From Sulfitobacter mediterraneus (GTDB taxonomy: Bacteria; Pseudomonadota; Alphaproteobacteria; Rhodobacterales; Rhodobacteraceae), in the NCBI RefSeq assembly GCF_016801775.1, contig NZ_CP069004.1, positions 620,001 through 684,000 on the forward strand: DNA of 64,000 nucleotides. The letters are read 5' to 3'. The position numbers and the translations under genes were made by a program. Below are positions 27,682-36,920 of the stretch, piece by piece (the first letter of the stretch is position 1; each line of letters begins with the position of its first letter). The notes below the pieces were generated by a model that ran no database searches, was not told the origin of the DNA, and worked only from the letters and a program-made list of their open reading frames with translations.

Positions 27682-28656
27682 ATGAGTGGTTTGATTGCAT
27701 TGCTGGACGATGTGGCGGCGATTGCCAAAGTGGCGGCGTCATCGGTGGATGATGTGATCGGACAGGCGGCCAAAGCCGGGTCCAAGGCCGCAGGCGCGGT
27801 GATTGATGACGCGGCTGTGACGCCCAAATATGTGCAGGGATTCGAGGCAAGCCGCGAATTGCCGGTGATCTGGCGGATCACCAAGGGATCGTTGCGCAAC
27901 AAGCTGTTGTTCCTTCTGCCCGTTGGCCTTGCCCTGTCAAATTTTGCCCCCTGGGCCATTCCGCCGCTGTTGATGCTGGGTGGAGCCTACCTGTGTTTTG
28001 AGGGGGCGGAAAAGGTCGCGCATGCGCTGGGTCTCAGTCACGGCCATGAGGATTTTCCCGGCCATGATGTGATCCCCGATGATCCGGCACATCTGGAAGA
28101 ACAGAAAGCCGCCGGGGCGATCAAGACCGATTTCATTCTTTCCGCCGAGATCATGACCATTGCACTGGCCGCCATTCCGCCCAGCAATTTCTGGATGGAG
28201 GCCGCGACGCTGGCGGCGGTGGCGGTGATGATCACGGTTGCGGTCTATGGATCGGTTGCGGTGATCGTAAAAATGGACGATCTGGGCCTGCTGATGGCCA
28301 ACAAGGGGCGGCTCGGATTGACCCGGTCTATCGGGCGCGGTTTGGTCAAAGGCATGCCGGGGTTTCTCAAGGCGCTTACGATAATCGGCACCGCGGCAAT
28401 GCTCTGGGTGGGTGGATCCATCATCATTCACGGTCTGGAAGAATTGGGCTTTGGCACCCTCGGCCACTGGGTGCATGACCTGGCCTATGCCATCGGGCAC
28501 AGCATGCCTGACCGGTTTGTCGGCATTGTTGAATGGGCATCAAAGGCCGTGATGGACGGGGTGTTCGGTTTGGCGCTGGGGCTGATCCTGATCCCCATCG
28601 GGGAAAAGGTGATTACACCGCTTTGGCGTGGGATTTTTCACCGCGGGGCGGCGTAA
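27682..28656 (+). CDS. DUF808 family inner-membrane protein
   Basis: 324 residues from ATG 27682 with AAGGATGGGG just upstream; the frame extends further 5' but only as antisense to gap. Matches the DUF808/YedI family: MSGLIALLDDVAAIAKVAAS, then KYVQGFEASRELPVIWRITKGSLRNK, and several hydrophobic helices in the second half. The function is unknown. The 3' end overlaps a possible small gene on the other strand by 44 bp. Confidence 0.88.
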   Translation: MSGLIALLDDVAAIAKVAASSVDDVIGQAAKAGSKAAGAVIDDAAVTPKYVQGFEASRELPVIWRITKGSLRNKLLFLLPVGLALSNFAPWAIPPLLMLGGAYLCFEGAEKVAHALGLSHGHEDFPGHDVIPDDPAHLEEQKAAGAIKTDFILSAEIMTIALAAIPPSNFWMEAATLAAVAVMITVAVYGSVAVIVKMDDLGLLMANKGRLGLTRSIGRGLVKGMPGFLKALTIIGTAAMLWVGGSIIIHGLEELGFGTLGHWVHDLAYAIGHSMPDRFVGIVEWASKAVMDGVFGLALGLILIPIGEKVITPLWRGIFHRGAA

Positions 28657-28882
28657 CCGCCCGGCGCTGATTGCGCAGGTAGGCCAGGCAGATCACAGTT
28701 ACCATTACCAGTTGACCGAACAATACGGCCAACCCAAACGCGCCCGCCGCAGAGCCGCCGTTGGCCAAATGGTAGATACCGGACGCAAGGCCAGACATCA
28801 CTGCAATCAAGAGATACGCAATCGCCACTGTTGTCCTTTCCCATCCGTTTTGCAGCCAGAATAAACCGATCCGGAATAACAA
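28613..28882 (-). CDS. hypothetical small membrane protein
   Basis: 89 residues with two membrane helices (TTVAIAYLLIAVMSGLASGIY and AGAFGLAVLFGQLVMVTVICL) and a basic tail RNQRRAVTPPRGEKSHAKAV. The 3' 44 bp overlap the end of the DUF808 gene on the opposite strand. The start is uncertain: the first ATG-type codon is used here, but a later GTG is possible. Hydrophobic pattern and position in an otherwise empty gap favour a real gene; no family recognised. Confidence 0.5.
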   Translation of the reverse strand: MLFRIGLFWLQNGWERTTVAIAYLLIAVMSGLASGIYHLANGGSAAGAFGLAVLFGQLVMVTVICLAYLRNQRRAVTPPRGEKSHAKAV

Positions 28883-28999
28883 CTCGTTAACGTTACAGCC
28901 ACAACCCTAAGTTAAGTGGCGCACATTGCAACAGATTTGTGAACCGGCAATAGATTGCGCCGTTTCCTGCCGTCGCACGCGCGGGGTTTGGCAAGAAAG

Positions 29000-29029
29000 A
29001 GCCCCGCCTGACAAGGATCAGACGGGGCT
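29000..29029 (-). terminator. intrinsic terminator of transketolase gene
   Basis: On the minus strand AGCCCCGTCTGA pairs with TCAGGCGGGGCT around TCCTTG (one G-T wobble), followed by CTTTCTT. It begins 26 bp after the tkt stop codon. Confidence 0.8.
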
Positions 29030-29055
29030 TTGATTTTTCGTTTGCTTTGGGTGCT

Positions 29056-31071
29056 TTAGAGCAGCGCCTTGGCCTTTTCGGCAACATTCGCAGCCGTAAT
29101 GCCGAATTTCTCAAACAGCTCTTCCGCCGGGGCGGAGGCACCGAAACGATCCATTCCAACAAAATCGGCCTTGCCGAATTTGCCGCGCTCGCCCAGCAGC
29201 CATTGATCCCAGCCCTGACGCACACCGGCCTCGACACCGACACGCACCGCGCCGCCGGGCAAAATCCGCTTGCGATAGGCTTCGTCCTGCTCTGCAAACA
29301 GTTCCATACACGGCATGGACACAACCCGCACGCCGATACCTTCGGCTTGCAGAATGTCACGCGCTGCCATGGCCACCGACACTTCGGAGCCGGTCGCGAT
29401 CAGGATCACCTGACGTTTGCCTTCAGCATCGGCCAGAACATAGGCACCCTTGGAGGACAGATTGTTGTTCTTGTGCTCGGTCCGTACGGTCGGCAGCCCC
29501 TGACGGGTCAAGGACAGAACCGATGGGGTTTCTTTTGAGGTCAGCGCGATTTCCCAAGCCTCTGCCGTTTCCACGGTGTCTGCGGGGCGGAACACATAGG
29601 TGTTGGGTGTGGCGCGGCTGATCGCGAGATGTTCGACCGGCTGGTGGGTTGGCCCATCTTCGCCCAGACCAATGCTGTCATGGGTCATCACAAACACTGT
29701 TGGCACCTTCATCAGCGCCGCAAGACGCATGGAAGGACGCGCATAATCGGTGAAACACATGAATGTGCCGCCATAGGGGCGCACGCCGCCGTGCAGCGCC
29801 ATCCCGTTCATCGCAGCCGCCATGCCATGCTCACGGATACCCCAATAGACATAGCGCCCGCCGCGGTTGTCCACGTCAAACACACCCAGATCGGCGGTTT
29901 TGGTGTTATTGGAGCCTGTCAAATCAGCAGAGCCGCCCACGGTTTCCGGCAGGATCGGGTTCAGCACTTCCAGCACCTTCTCCGAAGAGGCGCGGGTGGC
30001 CAGTTTGGGTGCGGATTCTGACATCTGCTTTTTGAATGCTTTGACGGTCGCGCTCAGTTTCTTGGGGGCGTCGAAGGCCAATGCACGGGTGAAGTTCTCA
30101 CGTTTGGCGCGGGGCAGGGCCTCAAAACGGGCCTCCCACGCAGCACGCTCGGACGCGCCGCGCTTGCCGATCTCTTCCCATGCGGATTTCACATCTGCAG
30201 GCACCTCGAACGGGCCGGTGGTCCAGCCATAGGCCTCTTTCGCGGCGGCCATCTGCGCGGGGTCGGTCAGGGCGCCGTGACCTTTGGAGGTGTCCTGCGC
30301 CGCGTGGCCAAGGGCAATGTGGGTCTTGCATGCGATCATGCTGGGCAGATCGGATTTGCGGGCCTCAGTCAGCGCCGCGTCAATCTCATCGGGGTTGTGA
30401 CCGTCGATTTCAATGGTGTGCCAGCCTGCGGCCTTGAAACGCGCAACTTGATCAGTGCTGTCGGACAGGGACACCGGGCCATCAATGGTGATGTTGTTGT
30501 TGTCCCACATCACGATCAGCTTGCTCAGCTTGTGACGGCCCGCAAGGGTGATCGCCTCCTGGCTCACACCTTCCATCAGGCAACCGTCACCGGCGATGAC
30601 ATAGGTGAAGTGATCCACGACCTTCTTGCCATAGCGGGCGCGCTGGATTTCCTCCGCCATGGCAAAGCCGACGGAATTGGCAATACCCTGACCCAATGGG
30701 CCGGTGGTGGTTTCAATCGCATCCGCGAGGAAGTTTTCCGGGTGGCCTGCGGTGCGGGCGCCCATCTGTCGGAAGTTCTTGATCTCTTCGATCGGGAACT
30801 GCACGTCGCCCACAAGATGCAGCAGCGAATAGATCAACATGGAGCCGTGACCCGCAGACAAGATGAACCGGTCGCGGTCAGGCCATGTGGGGTTGGCCGC
30901 GTCAAACTTCAGATGCTTTTCAAACAACACGGTGGCCACATCGGCCATGCCCATTGGCATGCCGGAATGGCCGGAGTTTGCTTCGGCCACGGCATCCAGC
31001 GTCAGGGCGCGAATGGCGGTGGCTTTTGACCAATGGTCGGGGTTGGCGGTGCGCAGGGCGTTGAGATCCAA
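29056..31071 (-). CDS. tkt: transketolase
   Basis: 671 residues from a TTG start ([20 protein letters not shown]), preceded by GGAAG. The thiamine diphosphate motif [13 protein letters not shown]...DNNNITIDG is near residue 155, with HSGMPMG and [12 protein letters not shown] at the N-terminus and [10 protein letters not shown] in the middle. It moves two-carbon units between sugar phosphates (pentose phosphate and, in phototrophs, Calvin cycles). It lies near two gap genes; no Calvin-cycle genes are visible here. Confidence 0.96.
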   Translation of the reverse strand: MDLNALRTANPDHWSKATAIRALTLDAVAEANSGHSGMPMGMADVATVLFEKHLKFDAANPTWPDRDRFILSAGHGSMLIYSLLHLVGDVQFPIEEIKNFRQMGARTAGHPENFLADAIETTTGPLGQGIANSVGFAMAEEIQRARYGKKVVDHFTYVIAGDGCLMEGVSQEAITLAGRHKLSKLIVMWDNNNITIDGPVSLSDSTDQVARFKAAGWHTIEIDGHNPDEIDAALTEARKSDLPSMIACKTHIALGHAAQDTSKGHGALTDPAQMAAAKEAYGWTTGPFEVPADVKSAWEEIGKRGASERAAWEARFEALPRAKRENFTRALAFDAPKKLSATVKAFKKQMSESAPKLATRASSEKVLEVLNPILPETVGGSADLTGSNNTKTADLGVFDVDNRGGRYVYWGIREHGMAAAMNGMALHGGVRPYGGTFMCFTDYARPSMRLAALMKVPTVFVMTHDSIGLGEDGPTHQPVEHLAISRATPNTYVFRPADTVETAEAWEIALTSKETPSVLSLTRQGLPTVRTEHKNNNLSSKGAYVLADAEGKRQVILIATGSEVSVAMAARDILQAEGIGVRVVSMPCMELFAEQDEAYRKRILPGGAVRVGVEAGVRQGWDQWLLGERGKFGKADFVGMDRFGASAPAEELFEKFGITAANVAEKAKALL

Positions 31072-31343
31072 AACGGGGCTTCCTTATCAGGCAATGGATG
31101 TGTTGCGCCCGTGCATACCAGCGATATGGCAAAGTTCAAGCCAAAGCCAAGCGCATTGGCGCGTTCGGGGCGCAAGGTGGTTGAACTTCGCCGTTCAAGC
31201 TGCTGATCTGAAAGGGGGGCGCAATTGCCCGGCAGTTTGGGTAGGATTGAGAAAATATGTCACACCGGGCGATTCGCGCGTGGATCGGCGGCCAATTGCG
31301 GGCCTGCCCCGGTGGGCGGCAGATGAGGGGATGAAAAACGGCT

Positions 31344-31838
31344 ATGAGCAATATTGAGGAACTACAGCGCCGGATTGCCACAGCGATGGATCGCGTAGCG
31401 CAGGGCGTCGAACAGATAGGCAATGCCGCACCGGCCCCCGATCCCGCGATCGCACAGGCGCTTGAAGAGGAACGCACGGCCAATGCCCAGCTGAGTGAAC
31501 GCATTCGCACGCTCAAGACCAAATCCGAAACCGAGGCCGCCGCGCTGCACAGTCAGGTCGAGGAAAGCCGTTCGCGGATCGCATTGCTGGACATAGAACT
31601 ACAGCGGGTGCGCCGCGCCAATCAGGAATTGACCAATGCCTGCGCGGCCTTGCGTGCGGCCAATTCTGAAGGGGTGGGCGATGCCCATCTGATCAACAAA
31701 GCGATGCTGGCAGAGCTTGAGGCGCTGCGTGCGGCGCGTGCGGCGGATGTGGCGGAATCCTCTGCCATCTTGGCGGCACTGACCCCGCTGGTGAATGGCG
31801 CGGCTGGCACAAACAACGAGGAGAACGCCGATGCCTGA
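31344..31838 (+). CDS. zauP: ZauP-like coiled-coil protein (ZapA upstream protein)
   Basis: 164 residues, almost entirely coiled coil (about 1-130) rich in Ala, Glu and Arg, with a conserved N-terminus SNIEELQRRIATAMDRVAQG. It overlaps the start of zapA by 8 bp. In Caulobacter the gene directly upstream of zapA encodes ZauP, which works with ZapA to organise FtsZ; position and composition match, but the identification is by context rather than by a diagnostic motif. Confidence 0.75.
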   Translation: MSNIEELQRRIATAMDRVAQGVEQIGNAAPAPDPAIAQALEEERTANAQLSERIRTLKTKSETEAAALHSQVEESRSRIALLDIELQRVRRANQELTNACAALRAANSEGVGDAHLINKAMLAELEALRAARAADVAESSAILAALTPLVNGAAGTNNEENADA

Positions 31839-32232
31839 AGTGCGGATTACAATCGGTGGACGTCAATTCGAGGTGGCCTGTCAGGAGGGCGAGGAAAGCT
31901 ATCTGCATTCTGCCGCCAAAATGCTGGACGACGAAGCGCAGGTGCTGAGCGATCAGGTGGGCCGGATGCCGGAGGCGCGGATGTTGTTGATGGCGGGCCT
32001 GATGCTGGCCGACAAGACCGCATCGGTTGAGGACCGCATCGCCGAGGTGCGCGCCGAACTGGCAGAACGCGAGGCCGAACTGGCCGGGTTGCGCAACGCC
32101 ACGGTTGAACCTGAACGCATCGAGGTGCCCGTGGTGCCGCAACAGGTCACTGAAACGCTGGCCGATCTGGCCGCTCAGGCCGAGGCACTGGCCGCATCGG
32201 TCGAAGAAAAAGCTGCCGCTTCAAAAGGTTAA
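31831..32232 (+). CDS. zapA: cell division protein ZapA
   Basis: 133 residues from ATG 31831 with GAGGAGAAC just upstream. N-terminal ZapA globular domain (MPEVRITIGGRQFEVACQEG, then YLHSAAKMLDDEA and LLMAGLMLADK) followed by a long C-terminal coiled coil. ZapA bundles FtsZ filaments at the division ring. It overlaps zauP by 8 bp at the start, and its stop overlaps the convergent next gene by 4 bp. Confidence 0.92.
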   Translation: MPEVRITIGGRQFEVACQEGEESYLHSAAKMLDDEAQVLSDQVGRMPEARMLLMAGLMLADKTASVEDRIAEVRAELAEREAELAGLRNATVEPERIEVPVVPQQVTETLADLAAQAEALAASVEEKAAASKG

Positions 32233-33008
32233 AGCGGCGGTGTCGCCGCCCTTGGCAGATCGACGATCAAGGGCGGACGCGCCGATTTCTGAGGAAAGCT
32301 GACCGCCAGCTTGCGGGCGATGTCCTGGCTCAGCAAGACGGTGACGGCGTTTTCGATAGTCTGGAACTTTTGCATCAGATCGCGCAGGTCCGACACCTCC
32401 CACGCGACATAGCTGCAGCCAGGTTCCGCGATTACGGTGGCGGTGGCCGGACCGCCCAACAGGAACGAGATTTCGCCCAGCAGATTGTCCGGCCCCAGCT
32501 CGGTTTTGCGGTCATCGCGGATCAGGCCAAACCCGTAGGATGTTGTGAGATATAAATGGGTTGGCTGCTCACCCTGTTGCAGCAGCGTAGTGCTTTGCTC
32601 CACCGCCACAAACTGCGCCTTGCGCATCAATTTCCGAAATTGGCCGGGGTTGAAGTTGGGAAAACTGCGGTAGAGCGTCAGCATCTCCTCGCTCATCCCC
32701 AAGGTGGACCGTTCTTTGAAAATCCGAAAGATCACCGGCACATTGGACAGCGCGATCAGACCACTTGCCACGATGGCTTCCCACAGGGGACGGTCGCCGA
32801 CGTTGTAGTAATACAGGATATAAAGAAGGCTGCCGGACAGCAAAAATGTCCTGAGGATCAGCTCGTTACGGGTCAAGAGCCCCAGAACATAGCATAAAGT
32901 GGCAAGATGGACGAAGCTCGCCGGGGAGGCGAGATAGGCAAATATATCCAAGGCAAAAACCAATCTTAAAATCTGGCCGGAGCCTACATTCGCCGCGGCA
33001 AAACGCAA
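32229..33008 (-). CDS. membrane protein with cyclic-nucleotide-binding-like domain (Popeye-like)
   Basis: 259 residues (a TTG start at 32951 giving 240 residues is an alternative). Three short N-terminal membrane helices (HLATLCYVLGLL, ILRTFLLSGSLLYILYYYNV, LWEAIVASGLIALSNV) precede a jelly-roll CNB-like domain (about 135-240). The phosphate-binding cassette reads LLGEISFLLGGPATATV: the usual Arg after Pro is Ala, so classical cAMP binding is doubtful. The layout (three helices then CNB fold) is that of Popeye-domain proteins. Function unknown; it follows grxD by 63 bp on the same strand. Confidence 0.75.
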   Translation of the reverse strand: MRFAAANVGSGQILRLVFALDIFAYLASPASFVHLATLCYVLGLLTRNELILRTFLLSGSLLYILYYYNVGDRPLWEAIVASGLIALSNVPVIFRIFKERSTLGMSEEMLTLYRSFPNFNPGQFRKLMRKAQFVAVEQSTTLLQQGEQPTHLYLTTSYGFGLIRDDRKTELGPDNLLGEISFLLGGPATATVIAEPGCSYVAWEVSDLRDLMQKFQTIENAVTVLLSQDIARKLAVSFPQKSARPPLIVDLPRAATPPL

Positions 33009-33071
33009 GAGATCGATAAGATCGGAAAGGAAAGGGCGGGGTGGCCCGTCGCAGACAGCCCCGCCAAAGGA

Positions 33072-33434
33072 TCAGCCGTTCGCTTCGCGAATTTTGTCGG
33101 CGGCCTCTTTGTCGTAAGTCACGCCTTTGTCGTCAAACAGCGTGTCCAGCTCGCCCGACAGGGTCATCTCGGTGATGATGTCGCAGCCACCCACAAATTC
33201 ACCTTTGACGTAAAGCTGCGGTATGGTTGGCCAATCAGAGAAATCCTTGATCCCCTGACGCACGCCTTCATCGGCCAGCACATTCACGTCCGAATAATTG
33301 ACGCCCATGTAGTTCAGCACGCCGGCCACCCGCGAGGAAAATCCGCACTGCGGCATTTCCTTGGTGCCTTTCATAAAGAGCACAACATCGTTGGCAGTGA
33401 TGGTTTCTTTGATCTGTGTTGCAGCATCGCTCAT
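33072..33434 (-). CDS. grxD: monothiol glutaredoxin Grx4 family (CGFS type)
   Basis: 120 residues. The active site [15 protein letters not shown] carries the monothiol CGFS motif; [19 protein letters not shown] is the glutathione-binding region. CGFS glutaredoxins bind a glutathione-ligated [2Fe-2S] cluster with BolA proteins and serve in iron-sulfur trafficking and iron sensing. bolA is two genes upstream in the same operon, with only 4-bp gaps. Confidence 0.95.
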   Translation of the reverse strand: MSDAATQIKETITANDVVLFMKGTKEMPQCGFSSRVAGVLNYMGVNYSDVNVLADEGVRQGIKDFSDWPTIPQLYVKGEFVGGCDIITEMTLSGELDTLFDDKGVTYDKEAADKIREANG

Positions 33435-33438
33435 CAGA

Positions 33439-33780
33439 TTAATCCTTTGTTTTGTCTTTTTGAAACGCGGCATGGAACCGCGCGGCATAGGTTTCATCGT
33501 CGGCAAGCGGATCGATGTCGGTATCGGCACTTGTCGTAAAAAATCCAAAGCCCTTGCGGGTCCAGTTGGTTTGCCCCCGCTCAAGGCTTTCGTTGCGGCG
33601 CGTGGCGCTGGACACGATACCCATATCCAGCGCCTCCATCCCCAGTGGGGTCTTTTCATTGGCGCGGCGGGCCGGTTGGCGGCTGGACAGGGGGCGGTAA
33701 ATGCCCTTTTGCGCACGGTATTGACCATAGCTGATCACGGCCACGACGGCCACGATTGCACCTATGATCCACCACCACAT
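33439..33780 (-). CDS. conserved hypothetical single-pass membrane protein
   Basis: 113 residues: an N-terminal membrane helix ([19 protein letters not shown]) followed by a polar, probably cytoplasmic tail with [38 protein letters not shown]. It is sandwiched between bolA and grxD with 4-bp gaps on each side, so it is surely co-expressed with that iron-sulfur pair, but nothing in the sequence shows a cluster or metal site. No family name recognised. Confidence 0.75.
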   Translation of the reverse strand: MWWWIIGAIVAVVAVISYGQYRAQKGIYRPLSSRQPARRANEKTPLGMEALDMGIVSSATRRNESLERGQTNWTRKGFGFFTTSADTDIDPLADDETYAARFHAAFQKDKTKD

Positions 33781-33784
33781 CAGA

Positions 33785-34021
33785 TCAGTCCGGCGCTTTG
33801 GTGGTCAGGGCCAGCGCATGCAGATCGCCGTTTGGTCCGTCCATCTTGCCTTTGAGGGCGGCATAGACCGCGCGTTGCTGTTGCACCCGGTTCATCCCCT
33901 TGAACGAGGCATCCACCACCATCGCGGCCATATGCACGCCGTCGTTGCCTTCGACGGTGATCTGCGCGTCGGGAAAGGCGGCGCGGATCAGGTCTTCGAT
34001 TTCGCTGGCTTGCATGGGCAT
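33785..34021 (-). CDS. bolA: BolA family protein
   Basis: 78 residues from ATG 34021 (a second ATG six bases later is also possible). The BolA fold is clear: MQASEIEDLIRAAFPDAQITVEG, then DGVHMAAMVVDASFKGMNRVQQQRAVYAAL with the conserved FxGxxxxxxxxxVY helix-turn segment. BolA proteins pair with CGFS glutaredoxins to carry [2Fe-2S] clusters. First gene of the bolA-hypothetical-grxD operon. Confidence 0.93.
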   Translation of the reverse strand: MPMQASEIEDLIRAAFPDAQITVEGNDGVHMAAMVVDASFKGMNRVQQQRAVYAALKGKMDGPNGDLHALALTTKAPD

Positions 34022-34110
34022 AGGGTGGCTCCGGTCTTGGGTTTTGGCTTGAGACAGATGTAGTCGCGCCGCGGCCCCGGCGCAAGCGATCCGCGCGGAA
34101 TTGATCGGTG

Positions 34111-34132
34111 ATCTTGGCGCATGCGCCAAGAT
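34111..34132. promoter_or_regulatory. 22-bp perfect palindrome upstream of the molybdenum hydroxylase operon
   Basis: The sequence centred on GGCGCATGCGCC is a perfect palindrome over 22 bp (arms ATCTTGGCGCA). It lies 57 bp before the xdhC-like start and 90 bp before the divergent bolA start, where it could control either. No T tract follows, so it is more like an operator than a terminator. Confidence 0.5.
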
Positions 34133-34188
34133 GCGGTTTCCCACCGCCGCGTTAGCCGCTAGCGTAAAGGCAACACAAAGGAGACCCC

Positions 34189-35157
34189 ATGCAAAACCGT
34201 GAGACAGCACCGGAACAGGCGCTCCGCTGGGTGCAGGCGGGCGAGGGGGCCGCGCTGGCCACTGTGATCGAAACATGGGGGTCGGCCCCGCGCCGGGTTG
34301 GCGCGCAACTGGTTGTGTCGGGCAGCGGCGCGATGGAGGGCTCAGTCTCCGGCGGCTGTGTCGAGGGCGCGGTGGTGATCGAGGCGCTGGAGGCACTCGA
34401 GACCGGTGAAAGCCGCCTGTTGGAATACGGGGTCAGTGATGGCGATGCCTTTGCGGTTGGGCTGGCCTGCGGCGGCACCATTCGGGTGTTGGTCGAACCC
34501 ATTGGTGCAGGCGGAATGCCGGAAGATATGCTGGCCGATCTGGTCGCGGCCCGCGCGGCCCGCAGGCCAGTGGCCTATGAGGTCGCTTTGGACGGAAGCA
34601 CCCGCAGTCTTGTGACGGAAGGCCATACAGAACGCTTTCGCACGGACCGATCCGGCCTGTCTGAGGACGGCCAGACGTTTATCGCGATCCACAATCCGCC
34701 GCTGCGGATGGCCATCGTGGGCGGCGTGCATATCGCGCAGCATCTGGAGGGTATGGCGCGGGCGGTGGGGTTTGACACTTTTATCATTGACCCGCGTGAG
34801 GCCTTCGGATCCGCGGCGCGGTTTCCCGGCGCACAGGTGATCAACGACTGGCCCGACGATGCGCTGCGCGATTTGGGGGTGGATGCCCGTACCGCGCTGG
34901 TTCTGCTGACCCATGATCCCAAGTTGGACGATCCGGCGATCCACTTGGCCTTGGAGGCAGGCCCATTCTACATCGGCGCTCTGGGCAGCGGCCGCACCCA
35001 TGCCGCGCGGCGGGCACGGCTGGAAGAGGCGGGTTTCAAGCCGGATCAGATTGACCAGATCCACGGCCCCGTTGGCCTAGATATCGGCGCCTCGGGTCCG
35101 GCGGAAATTGCGGTCTCGATCATGGCCGAAGTGATCCAGAGCTTGCGGAAATCATGA
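34189..35157 (+). CDS. xdhC: XdhC/CoxI family molybdenum-cofactor insertion factor
   Basis: 322 residues with the N-terminal XdhC/CoxI domain (ALATVIETWGSAPRRVGAQL, GSVSGGCVEGAVVIEALEAL, GLACGGTIRVLVEP) and a C-terminal Rossmann domain (AIVGGVHIAQHLEGMARAVG, VLLTHDPKLDDPA). Such factors bind molybdenum cofactor, protect it and aid its sulfuration and insertion into xanthine dehydrogenase-family enzymes. It leads the operon and overlaps the next gene by 4 bp (ATGA). Confidence 0.9.
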   Translation: MQNRETAPEQALRWVQAGEGAALATVIETWGSAPRRVGAQLVVSGSGAMEGSVSGGCVEGAVVIEALEALETGESRLLEYGVSDGDAFAVGLACGGTIRVLVEPIGAGGMPEDMLADLVAARAARRPVAYEVALDGSTRSLVTEGHTERFRTDRSGLSEDGQTFIAIHNPPLRMAIVGGVHIAQHLEGMARAVGFDTFIIDPREAFGSAARFPGAQVINDWPDDALRDLGVDARTALVLLTHDPKLDDPAIHLALEAGPFYIGALGSGRTHAARRARLEEAGFKPDQIDQIHGPVGLDIGASGPAEIAVSIMAEVIQSLRKS

Positions 35158-36143
35158 AGTTCGGGCCGGTTCCCTTAAACGCGGCTCAAGGCGCGGTGTT
35201 GGCCCATTCGGTGGCTGTCGGCAGGGGCCGTTTGCGCAAGGGGCGGGTGATTTCGCAAGCGGATGTGGCGGCGATGCAGGCGGCTGGCCTCACGGAGGTT
35301 GTCGTCGCAACGCTGGACGCCGATGACGTCGCCGAAGACGCCGCAGCCGCGACCCTTGCGTCTGCGATATTGGGCCAAACAGGCGGATTGACAGCAACGC
35401 GGCCGTTCACAGGGCGGGTTAACCTGATTTCAGACGGGCCGGGGGTGGCAGTGCTGGATGTGGCCGCGCTTGAGGCGATCAACGCTGTGCATCCGATGAT
35501 CACCATCGCCACTGTCCCGCCATGGCAGCAGATGGCCAAAGGCGGCATGGTCGCCACGATCAAGATGATCTCCTACGCAGTACCACAAGAGGCGCTGAAC
35601 GCGGCTGTAAATGCGGCGGGGGCAGGGGCGATCCATCTGGCGCAGCCGCAGGTCAAAACCGCCAGCCTGATCATCACGGAGATCCCCGGCGGGGTCGGCG
35701 ACAAGGGGCGCACCGCCATTGCCGGGCGGCTGGAGGCCTTGCAGGTGGATCTGACGGAAACGGTGATGATCCCGCATCAAACCGCCCCATTGGCCGAAGC
35801 GGTGGCGCAGGCCAGAAGCGATCTGGTGCTGGTCCTCACCGGATCTGCCACCTCGGATATTGATGATGTTGCCCCTGCGGCCCTTCGCCGCGCCGGGGGG
35901 CAGATCACCCGTTTCGGCATGCCGGTTGATCCGGGCAATCTGTTGTTTCTGGGCGATCTCGCGGGCCGTCCCGTGATCGGCCTGCCGGGCTGTGCCCGTG
36001 CGCCGGCACTGAACGGGGCTGATTGGGTTTTGTCACGTGTGGCATGCGGGATCGCGGTGTCCTCGGCTGATATTGCCGGGATGGGTGTGGGCGGATTGCT
36101 GAAAGAAATCCCGACACGGCCAATGCCGCGACGGGGAAGTTGA
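35154..36143 (+). CDS. molybdopterin-binding protein (MoeA/MogA-like domain)
   Basis: 329 residues. The C-terminal part (about 170-320) has the MoCF-binding pattern ([54 protein letters not shown]). In many relatives this domain is fused to a MobA-like nucleotidyltransferase, which is absent here. Likely role: molybdenum-cofactor tailoring for the hydroxylase encoded downstream. Translationally coupled to xdhC. Confidence 0.82.
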   Translation: MKFGPVPLNAAQGAVLAHSVAVGRGRLRKGRVISQADVAAMQAAGLTEVVVATLDADDVAEDAAAATLASAILGQTGGLTATRPFTGRVNLISDGPGVAVLDVAALEAINAVHPMITIATVPPWQQMAKGGMVATIKMISYAVPQEALNAAVNAAGAGAIHLAQPQVKTASLIITEIPGGVGDKGRTAIAGRLEALQVDLTETVMIPHQTAPLAEAVAQARSDLVLVLTGSATSDIDDVAPAALRRAGGQITRFGMPVDPGNLLFLGDLAGRPVIGLPGCARAPALNGADWVLSRVACGIAVSSADIAGMGVGGLLKEIPTRPMPRRGS

Positions 36144-36273
36144 CCTTGCGTTAAGTGTCACAGGGCAGGCCTACACTATTCCGCCACTCCCCAAAGATGC
36201 TGAGGTTTTCTATTCTCATAAGCGCTTTGCCGTGCTTAACTCCCCCCAAACAAGAACCAAAAGGGAGGAAGAC

Positions 36274-36759
<486 letters not shown>

Positions 36760-36920
36760 CGGTGCACAAGCCCGCTGCGGGATCGGTTGCAAGCAGCCCG
36801 ACCCCAAAGCGGAACGCGGTGCAAAGCGCGTCAAATCAAACAGCCATGCGCGGCGGGGAGGCCAGCGCGCGGCTCAGATGACACGGTGGATGTGCCTGCA
36901 CATCAACCCCATAGGGAGGA

